DNA of 11,123 nucleotides, taken from contig PKTC01000031.1 of assembly GCA_002869305.1 (NCBI GenBank), positions 1 to 11,123 of the forward strand, in the 5' to 3' direction. The translations under genes were made by a program, and so were the position numbers. Source of the DNA: Marinilabiliales bacterium (GTDB lineage: Bacteria > Bacteroidota > Bacteroidia > Bacteroidales > UBA12077). Shown piece by piece: positions 5,245-11,123 of this stretch. The notes beneath the pieces are model-generated. The model was not told where the DNA came from, did no database searches, and saw nothing but the letters and a program-made list of their open reading frames with translations. Position 1 is the stretch's first letter; every line of letters starts with the position of its first letter.

Positions 5245-7464
5245 ATGAAAATTTATCTTGATTATAATGCTACAACACCTGTTGATAAGGAAGTAGTGCA
5301 AGCTATGCAGCCATATTTAGCTGATTTCTTTGGAAATCCTTCCAGTTCGCACAGTTATGGAATAGAAACCAAAAAGGCAGTTGAAAATGCTCGTAAACAG
5401 GTAGCAACTTTAATAAATTGTAAGCCTCATGAAATAATTTTTACCAGTGGAGGCTCAGAATCTAATAATTATGCCATTAAGGGAATTGCTTACGCTTATG
5501 AGAATAGAGGCAATCATATTATTACATCTACAATAGAACATCCCGCTGTAGTGGAAGTGTGCAAGTTCCTTGAACGTAAAGGATTTAATATTTCATACAT
5601 ACCTGTTGATGAGAATGGAATTATAAAGATAGAAAAGCTTAAGAAAGCAATTACCAAGCAAACTATTCTTATTACTGTGATGCATGCAAACAATGAAATT
5701 GGTACGATACAACCAATTTCTGAAATTGCTAAAATTGCAAAAAAAAATAATATATACTTTCATACAGATGCTGCACAATCAACCGGTAAATTCCCAGTTG
5801 ATGTGCGAGAATTAGATATAGACCTTTTATCTATTGCAGGGCATAAATTATATGCGCCCAAAGGAATTGGAGCTTTGTATATAAAAGAAGGCGTTCAGTT
5901 AGAGAAACTAATTCATGGTGCAGATCATGAGCAAAATAAAAGAGCAGGAACAGAAAATGTTTTAGAGATAGTTGGTTTGGGAAAGGCTTGTGATATTGCT
6001 CATCGTTATTTATATCGCAATATTACTCATATGCATTCGGTGCGTAATTTGCTATTTAGCAATCTAAAAGAAGAATTACCTAATATCAAATTAAATGGTC
6101 ATCCAGAGCATCGATTACCAAATACCTTGAATGTCAGTTTCCCATATATTGAAGCTAATATCTTGTTAAATGAACTGGAGAACAAAGGAATAGCAGCATC
6201 AGCAGGTGCCGCATGTCATACAGATTCGGTTGATGTTTCTCCCGTATTAACTGCTATTAAGTTAAGTACAGATTTTGCTATGGGAACCATTCGATTCTCC
6301 GTTGGCAAAAACACAACCGAACATGAAATTAACAGAGCTTCACAGATAATTATTGAAACTATAAAACAGTTTAATCTTGATAAAAAAGAAATAAAATTTA
6401 GCGCCAAAGATTATTCTGAAATAAAATTAACTAAGTATACCCAGGGTTTAGGATGTGCTTGCAAATTAAGGCCTCAAGAACTTGAAAAAATCTTAAAGAA
6501 TATTCCATTAAATGAAAATGATCCTAACATTTTGGTAGCTGTTAAAGATTCGGATGATGCTGCAGTATATAAAATTAATGAAGATACTGCATTAGTTCAG
6601 ACTACTGATTTTTTTACACCAATTGTTGATAATCCTTACGATTTTGGAGCAATTGCTGCAGCGAATGCTTTAAGTGATATTTATGCGATGGGTGCCGAGC
6701 CTATATTTGCACTTAATATTGTAGGTTTCCCTTCGAACAGGTTGCCAATGGAAATACTTCAGGAAATATTAAAAGGCGCTCACGACAAGGCTGAAGAAGC
6801 CGGAATTAGTATTCTTGGAGGACATACCATCGATGATCCAGAACCAAAATACGGGATGGTGGTTAATGGAACCGCTCACCCAAATGACATTTGGACTAAC
6901 TCTAAGGCAAAGGTTGGAGATGCGATTATTCTAACTAAAGCCATTGGAACAGGAATTATTTCTACAGCTATTAAAAGAGGACTTGTTAAAAAAGAAACTG
7001 AGCAGAAAGTTATACAGATCATGTCGACCTTAAATAAATATTCTGCAGAGGTTTTACATAAGTTTAAAATAAGTGCCTGTACAGATGTTACAGGATTTGG
7101 ACTTATAGGACACCTAAGCGAGATAACATTAGCAAGCAAAGTGGATGTTGAGATACTTGCCAACAGCGTTCCAGTTATTGATGAAACTTGGGAGTTTGCC
7201 ACAAGCAATATTATACCAGGAGGAAGCATTAATAATCTAAGTTATTTTTCAAAATATGTAGATTGGGCTGAAAATATATCCGAAATTGAAAAGTCAATAC
7301 TATGTGATGCTCAAACTTCAGGTGGATTATTATTTACCATATCAGAAAACCAAAAAGATGAAGTACTGGCTAAATTAAAAGACATCGGCATTGAATCAGC
7401 CTCACATATAGGAAACTGTATATCGAAGGGAAATGGTATGATAAGTGTTAAAAAAAATAGTTAG
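5245..7464 (+). CDS. selD: Cysteine desulfurase/selenocysteine lyase-like domain fused to selenophosphate synthetase (SelD)
   Basis: This 739-residue protein holds two complete enzymes. Residues 1-~378 are a NifS/IscS-type class V aminotransferase fold: LDYNATTP at the N-terminus, SGGSESNN, TIEHPAV, the PLP lysine K201 in AGHKLYAPKG, RAGTENV, and the mobile-loop cysteine C324 in SAGAACHTD. That loop resembles selenocysteine lyase (GAACHSD, as I recall it) more than housekeeping IscS (GSACTS). A linker of about 15 residues leads to SelD, ~393-739, the length of E. coli SelD. It has GLGCACK with catalytic Cys404 and Lys407 (cysteine, not selenocysteine), DSDDAAVY for ATP/metal binding, TTDFFTPIVDNPYDFG, GGHTIDDPEP, DVTGFGLIGHL and DAQTSGGL. 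Domain one would release selenium from (seleno)cysteine as a persulfide/perselenide; SelD uses ATP to make selenophosphate for selenocysteine or selenouridine. The gene is divergent from hsp20, with a palindrome just upstream. No selA, selB, selC or mnmH is in the window. Confidence 0.95.
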   Translation: MKIYLDYNATTPVDKEVVQAMQPYLADFFGNPSSSHSYGIETKKAVENARKQVATLINCKPHEIIFTSGGSESNNYAIKGIAYAYENRGNHIITSTIEHPAVVEVCKFLERKGFNISYIPVDENGIIKIEKLKKAITKQTILITVMHANNEIGTIQPISEIAKIAKKNNIYFHTDAAQSTGKFPVDVRELDIDLLSIAGHKLYAPKGIGALYIKEGVQLEKLIHGADHEQNKRAGTENVLEIVGLGKACDIAHRYLYRNITHMHSVRNLLFSNLKEELPNIKLNGHPEHRLPNTLNVSFPYIEANILLNELENKGIAASAGAACHTDSVDVSPVLTAIKLSTDFAMGTIRFSVGKNTTEHEINRASQIIIETIKQFNLDKKEIKFSAKDYSEIKLTKYTQGLGCACKLRPQELEKILKNIPLNENDPNILVAVKDSDDAAVYKINEDTALVQTTDFFTPIVDNPYDFGAIAAANALSDIYAMGAEPIFALNIVGFPSNRLPMEILQEILKGAHDKAEEAGISILGGHTIDDPEPKYGMVVNGTAHPNDIWTNSKAKVGDAIILTKAIGTGIISTAIKRGLVKKETEQKVIQIMSTLNKYSAEVLHKFKISACTDVTGFGLIGHLSEITLASKVDVEILANSVPVIDETWEFATSNIIPGGSINNLSYFSKYVDWAENISEIEKSILCDAQTSGGLLFTISENQKDEVLAKLKDIGIESASHIGNCISKGNGMISVKKNS

Positions 7465-7525
7465 TTTATTGGTAAAACAATTCCAATCCCACAACGTTTT
7501 AAAAAAAAACATTATATTATAATCT

Positions 7526-8014
7526 ATGAAGTACTATATCACACTTGCTTTATCATGTTGGATTTTAGGTAATACATATGCTCAAACAAAAATTCCAGAC
7601 CTAAATAAAGAAATTCTTAAATATGTAAAGTCTGTTAAGGGTAAAAAAGTGGATCGCGGTGAATGCTGGGATCTTGCTTATCAGGCTCTTAATCGAGTTG
7701 AAGCAGACTGGGATAAAGCATATGTTTATGGTAATCCTATTGATCCAATGAATGATGAAGTATATCCTGGTGATCTTATCCAGTTTGAAAATGTAAAAAC
7801 TCGTTATATGGAAGGTAATACAACCTATACATCAAGTATGATTCATCACACTGCAATAGTATATAAAGTACTTGGGAAAGGTGTATATGAAATTGCACAC
7901 CAGAATACAAAGTTTTCGGGAAGAAAAGTTGGAGTAAACACGTTAAATTTGAAACACGTTACTGAAGGAGATATTTATTTCTACCGACCCACAAAAAATA
8001 GAAAGAATGAATAA
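7526..8014 (+). CDS. Secreted papain-fold protein (NlpC/P60- or CHAP-like), putative cell-wall hydrolase
   Basis: This 162-residue protein begins with a signal peptide (MKYYITLALSCWILGNTYAQ), with a likely signal peptidase I cut after the Ala in TYA-Q; there is no lipobox, so it should be periplasmic or exported. The mature part has the landmarks of a circularly simple Cys-His papain-like fold: a candidate nucleophile Cys47 in RGECWDLAYQAL at the start of a helix, PGDLIQFE (81-88) as the first strand, His107/His108 in MIHHTAIVYKV as the candidate base, and IAHQN (123-127) as a possible third polar residue. Such proteins commonly cleave peptidoglycan peptides or amides, but the substrate here is unknown and the family assignment comes from motif order only. 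It lies 61 nt after the desulfurase-SelD gene, with no terminator seen between, and overlaps the following dehydrogenase gene by 8 nt. Confidence 0.6.
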   Translation: MKYYITLALSCWILGNTYAQTKIPDLNKEILKYVKSVKGKKVDRGECWDLAYQALNRVEADWDKAYVYGNPIDPMNDEVYPGDLIQFENVKTRYMEGNTTYTSSMIHHTAIVYKVLGKGVYEIAHQNTKFSGRKVGVNTLNLKHVTEGDIYFYRPTKNRKNE

Positions 8015-8756
8015 TCGTTGGAATCTTAAGAATAAAAAAGCACTTATTACAGGGGGTACTAAAGGTATTGGATTGGCTATTGCTAAAGAATTTTCAGATT
8101 TAGGCGCTAAAGTAATGGTTGTTTCAAGAAATCAGCCAGATGATAGTTTTAATTGGGATAAGAACATTCATTTTATTAAGGCAGATGTTAGCAAAACTGA
8201 AGATATTAGCAAACTAATTGACGAAGTAAAAAAATTGTGGGGTTCATTAGATATATTAGTTAATAACGTCGGAACTAACATCAGAAAAAAAACGGAAGAG
8301 TACTCATTTCAAGAATACGATCAAATTATAAATACAAACCTTCGCTCTGCATTTGAGTTAAGCCGACAATGCTACCCTCTTTTAAAAAAATCTGAGCAGG
8401 GAAATGTAATCAATATATCTTCTGTTGCCGGGCAAACTCATGTCAGAACTGGTTCCATATATGGAATGACTAAAGCAGCTATGATCCAACTTACTAAAAA
8501 TCTTGCAGGTGAATGGGCCGAATATGGAATTCGTGTAAACGCAGTTGCTCCCTGGTATATAAAAACTCCATTGGCTGAAACAGTATTAAAAGATCAAAAC
8601 TATTATAACGAAGTGATTTCGCGCACTCCTATGAAAAAAGTTGGTGAACCGAAGGATGTAGCAGCAGTTGTTGCTTTTTTATGTATGCCCGCTGCAGCTT
8701 ACATTACAGGGCAGTGTATAAGTGTTGATGGTGGTTTTACTGTTTACGGATTCTGA
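8007..8756 (+). CDS. Short-chain dehydrogenase/reductase, tropinone-reductase-like
   Basis: This 249-residue protein is a classical SDR with a Rossmann fold. The NAD(P)-binding TGGTKGIG is at residues 15-22; NNVG (86-89) replaces the common NNAG; the active-site tetrad is N111, S139, Y152 and K156 (YGMTK). The C-terminal part reads IRVNAVAPWYIKTPL and ends in GQCISVDGGFTVYGF. NNVGTNIRK and the APWYIKTPL stretch are typical of the tropinone-reductase-like branch. After the second strand the residues VSRNQ contain Arg41, which usually favours NADP(H). The substrate is unknown; bacterial members reduce diverse ketones. The ATG lies inside the end of the upstream papain-fold gene (ATGAATAA overlap of 8 nt), suggesting translational coupling. 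Its 3' end overlaps the convergent TPR gene by 13 nt. Confidence 0.93.
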   Translation: MNNRWNLKNKKALITGGTKGIGLAIAKEFSDLGAKVMVVSRNQPDDSFNWDKNIHFIKADVSKTEDISKLIDEVKKLWGSLDILVNNVGTNIRKKTEEYSFQEYDQIINTNLRSAFELSRQCYPLLKKSEQGNVINISSVAGQTHVRTGSIYGMTKAAMIQLTKNLAGEWAEYGIRVNAVAPWYIKTPLAETVLKDQNYYNEVISRTPMKKVGEPKDVAAVVAFLCMPAAAYITGQCISVDGGFTVYGF

Positions 8757-9952
8757 TTATTACAATATTTTTCCAGAAATACAACCGCATCATAACTTCC
8801 ATATCGCTTTGCTTTAACCCAATCCGAACAAGCTCCTTTTTTATCACCTAAGTTAAATCGAGCCAAGCCTTTTTTTGCATAAATTTCACCAGATCTTGGG
8901 TCTATATCAAGATACATAGAATAATCCTGAACTGCATATTTATATGTGCCTGTTGCAGAATAAATATCTCCTCTTAACTCATAGAATTCTTTACTGGTTT
9001 TAAACTCGAATGCTCGATTAATATCTAATAATGCTTCTAAATAATTTGAGTTTTTATAATTAGATTTACTACTTAAGTATAGTAAATTCGGATTATTTGG
9101 CAAAATTTCTAATATTTTAGATGTCAGTTCCTGAGCCTCATCAAAATAGTTCGCTTTAAATAATAAATCTGCTTTTTGAATATAGTGATCTATATTATAG
9201 GTTTCTATTCTTATCAGCTTATTAACATCAGTTAGTGCCAAATCATATTCCTCCAATTCGGATAAAATATGAATACGCTGAATATAATATTTCGCTTTTG
9301 ATTTCTTTAAAATGATGGCCGAATTTATGGCATTCTTAGCTCCGCGTAAATCATTTTCATGCACCAGAACAATGCTTTTAAAATAATGAGCATCGGGTGT
9401 ATCCCATTTTCTGTTAATTATCTCGTCAATTATAAATAGAGCTTGTGAGAAGTGGCTTTTATCTATCAAGCGCTCAACCTGATACAGTTGCTTTTCTGTT
9501 TGAGAAAAATAGTCGCCAGATAAGGCCATCTGGTCTAGATTAATGGCATAAATACCTGAAAATTCTTCAGAATTTAACAATTCGTTCAAAGATAATTTAT
9601 ACGTTGAATTAAGATTCTCATTTAACGCTAATTGCGCGTTTTCAGTATTATTAAGTTCCATATTTAGTTTAAGCTTTAAGGAACTTGAAAATCTAGGTTT
9701 AATTCTATCCAATTTCACACAAATATCCATAGCATCAGAATATTTTTTTAATTCATATAAGCACTGTGCTTTAAGTAGATAAAGTTCAGGTTTTTGATTT
9801 GCCTGTAGAAGATAATCCAAAGAATCAAGCACATCACTATACTTTTCATTTTCATAATCAGCAAAAGCTTTCAGTTCATTTTTATTAAAGCTCTGCCCAA
9901 AAACGATTAGTGGAAATATAATTAAACCAATTATTAAAAAAAGCTTATTCAT
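8744..9952 (-). CDS. Secreted TPR-repeat protein
   Basis: I place the start at ATG 9950-9952 (402 residues) rather than the in-frame ATG 36 nt further up, because it gives a clean signal peptide (MNKLFLIIGLIIFPLIVFGQ) and an 8-nt overlap with the upstream stop. There is no lipobox cysteine, so it is probably a soluble periplasmic protein. The rest is helical with several tetratricopeptide repeats: near residues 35-75 (PELYLLKAQCLYELKKYSDAM), then a series from about 180 to the end, including DAHYFKSIVLVHENDLRGA, YIQKADLLFKANYFDEA, YELRGDIYSATGTYKYA and a last KKGLARFNLGDKKGACSDW. TPRs form protein-protein scaffolds. The terminal GDKKGACSDW repeat followed by an EKYC tail is very common in Bacteroidota TPR proteins. 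Overlap with a T9SS-sorted protein gene hints at a partner role in surface assembly, but no enzymatic function can be assigned. Confidence 0.87.
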   Translation of the reverse strand: MNKLFLIIGLIIFPLIVFGQSFNKNELKAFADYENEKYSDVLDSLDYLLQANQKPELYLLKAQCLYELKKYSDAMDICVKLDRIKPRFSSSLKLKLNMELNNTENAQLALNENLNSTYKLSLNELLNSEEFSGIYAINLDQMALSGDYFSQTEKQLYQVERLIDKSHFSQALFIIDEIINRKWDTPDAHYFKSIVLVHENDLRGAKNAINSAIILKKSKAKYYIQRIHILSELEEYDLALTDVNKLIRIETYNIDHYIQKADLLFKANYFDEAQELTSKILEILPNNPNLLYLSSKSNYKNSNYLEALLDINRAFEFKTSKEFYELRGDIYSATGTYKYAVQDYSMYLDIDPRSGEIYAKKGLARFNLGDKKGACSDWVKAKRYGSYDAVVFLEKYCNNQNP

Positions 9953-11123
9953 TATTAAATTCTCCGTCCGATTCACTTGTATAAACATAAATAAAGCCTA
10001 CAATGTTTCTTACTTCGAGTCCGGATATTCGAGGCTCCCAAACATCACAAATGTAGTAATATACTCCTGGAGAAACCAATTGGTCAGTTTTTTCAGCCTT
10101 CCCATCCCACTCTATTAATGGATTGTTGGTTTGAAATATTTGCTCACCCCAACGATTAAAAATTCTCATATCAACTCTTTTTACATAATCTAAAGGATTA
10201 TCAGCCACAAATTTATCGTTTACACCATCGTTATTTGGTGAAAAAACATTAGGTAATTCATAATATGAACAGTTATCAACACATTGAACGTAAGAGAATT
10301 CACTTTCATTTTCGAACGAATCAATAGCCGCAACGGCATAGCATCCTCCCATGGACTCCTCAGGATAATGTTCAAAATAAGTATTTTCTGCTCCATCTAT
10401 ACGTATTAATGAATCTAAGCCCAATTCTGAATTTTTAGTATAATAAATCTTGTATGCAATCACATCATCAGCACATGTTAGGTTCGGATTATTCCAACTC
10501 AAAATATTAACTATACTATCGCAGGCTGATCTTACATTTAAAGAAGGAGGACATGGCCTCTGATAATCTTCCGGGATTTGGCAGTTTTCGTGCGACCAGT
10601 TTATGGTTGGATGTTCAATGTTATCAACCTTGTATGTTCCGAGGCTTTTAACCTTATAACAATATGAACTACCATTATTTAGTTTAGTATCTACATATGT
10701 TCTGTTGGTTGTATATGCTATTGAATCAAACTCTGATGTTAGATTGTTTAAGCGATAAATAACATACTCATTATCCAGCCACGGCGTATTCTTTTCAATA
10801 TTAATTTTAACTTGATTATCAGCTGGTTCCAAATCCAGAAAAATAGAGGATGCAAGTTGTGGTATACCAATCCTAAACCGATCCCCAGGAGTATCATTAT
10901 ACAAGGCAACTTCATATGAATATTGGATCTCTTTAGTATTTAAATTAGAATCAAAATAGGTCGTATCATCCAAATTATCAAGAGAATCAATTCTTTTCAA
11001 TCGCATTCCAAAAGCTTCATCCGATCTGTAAATAATATATTTAAAAGGACCCGTTGCACCTGGAATAGTATCTAGCTGATCTGGTTTATCCCATCGAAGC
11101 ATTATTCTTCCAGTGTCAATCGC
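9945..11123 (-). CDS. Fibronectin-III-like surface protein with T9SS type B (gliding-motility) C-terminal domain, 5' partial
   Basis: The frame is open to the window edge, with seven further codons upstream of an internal Met at 11100-11102, so the N-terminus lies outside. The visible ~392 residues hold three similar beta-rich segments, each with a tyrosine-rich strand (YIIYRSD, YVIYRLN, YKIYYTK) and a Y-x-Y/CYxV strand near its end (YSYEVALYND, YCYKVKSLG, CYAVAAIDSFENES). These read as fibronectin type III domains. The last ~100 residues are the gliding-motility-associated C-terminal domain: LPNVFSPNNDGVNDKF, then RIFNRWGEQIF, WDGK, and SPGVYYYICDV. In Bacteroidota this domain directs export by the type IX secretion system and attachment at the surface. 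The short acidic tail after it (YTSESDGEFNNE) is slightly longer than usual. Its stop overlaps the start of the TPR gene by 8 nt. Confidence 0.9.
   Translation of the reverse strand, partial: AIDTGRIMLRWDKPDQLDTIPGATGPFKYIIYRSDEAFGMRLKRIDSLDNLDDTTYFDSNLNTKEIQYSYEVALYNDTPGDRFRIGIPQLASSIFLDLEPADNQVKINIEKNTPWLDNEYVIYRLNNLTSEFDSIAYTTNRTYVDTKLNNGSSYCYKVKSLGTYKVDNIEHPTINWSHENCQIPEDYQRPCPPSLNVRSACDSIVNILSWNNPNLTCADDVIAYKIYYTKNSELGLDSLIRIDGAENTYFEHYPEESMGGCYAVAAIDSFENESEFSYVQCVDNCSYYELPNVFSPNNDGVNDKFVADNPLDYVKRVDMRIFNRWGEQIFQTNNPLIEWDGKAEKTDQLVSPGVYYYICDVWEPRISGLEVRNIVGFIYVYTSESDGEFNNE

Noticed and set aside
6454..6465. Selenocysteine (TGA) in the SelD active site.
   Set aside because: Both cysteines in the motif are encoded by TGT and TGC, with no in-frame TGA and so no need for a SECIS element.
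6876..7229. Minus-strand open frame of 117 codons inside the SelD part.
   Set aside because: It lies wholly within a gene with clear family motifs on the other strand and shows no recognisable motif itself.
7465..7525. Terminator or separate promoter between the desulfurase-SelD gene and the papain-fold gene.
   Set aside because: There is a run of A but no GC-rich stem followed by T, and no TAnnTTTG box; co-transcription remains possible but unproven.

Overview
The window looks like part of a Bacteroidota chromosome, possibly a marine or anaerobic Marinilabiliales/Bacteroidales-type bacterium. The DNA is AT-rich, Shine-Dalgarno sites are mostly missing, and one gene ends in the gliding-motility/type IX secretion (T9SS) type B sorting domain that is typical of this phylum. 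The lineage below phylum is a guess. No tRNA, rRNA, CRISPR array, transposase or phage gene was seen.

Region 1 (1-4442, minus strand) is a glycan or glycolipid operon. In transcription order it has a GT39/ArnT-like membrane glycosyltransferase broken by one in-frame TAA, a PAPS-type sulfotransferase, a YbhN/AglD-like flippase-related membrane protein with a GTG start, and a SAM methyltransferase that runs into a GT2 glycosyltransferase domain at the window edge. Together they suggest synthesis of a lipid-linked sugar, its movement across the membrane, its transfer and its sulfation.

Region 2 (4543-5099) is a monocistronic Hsp20 small heat-shock gene on the minus strand. It has a clear rho-independent terminator, an unusually good Shine-Dalgarno site, and an inverted repeat overlapping a sigma-54-like promoter candidate upstream.

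Region 3 (5212-7464, plus strand) is the most striking gene: a 739-residue natural fusion of a PLP-dependent cysteine desulfurase/selenocysteine lyase-like enzyme with a full-length selenophosphate synthetase (SelD). The PLP lysine, the mobile-loop cysteine and the SelD Cys/Lys pair are all present. This implies that selenium released from (seleno)cysteine is handed directly to SelD within one polypeptide.

Region 4 (7526-8756, plus strand) holds a small secreted papain-fold (NlpC/P60- or CHAP-like) protein overlapping by 8 nt a short-chain dehydrogenase of the tropinone-reductase-like type. Region 5 (8744-11123, minus strand) holds a fibronectin-III-like protein with a T9SS C-terminal domain, cut by the window end, overlapping by 8 nt a secreted TPR-repeat protein. 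The plus and minus gene pairs converge with a 13-bp overlap of their 3' ends.
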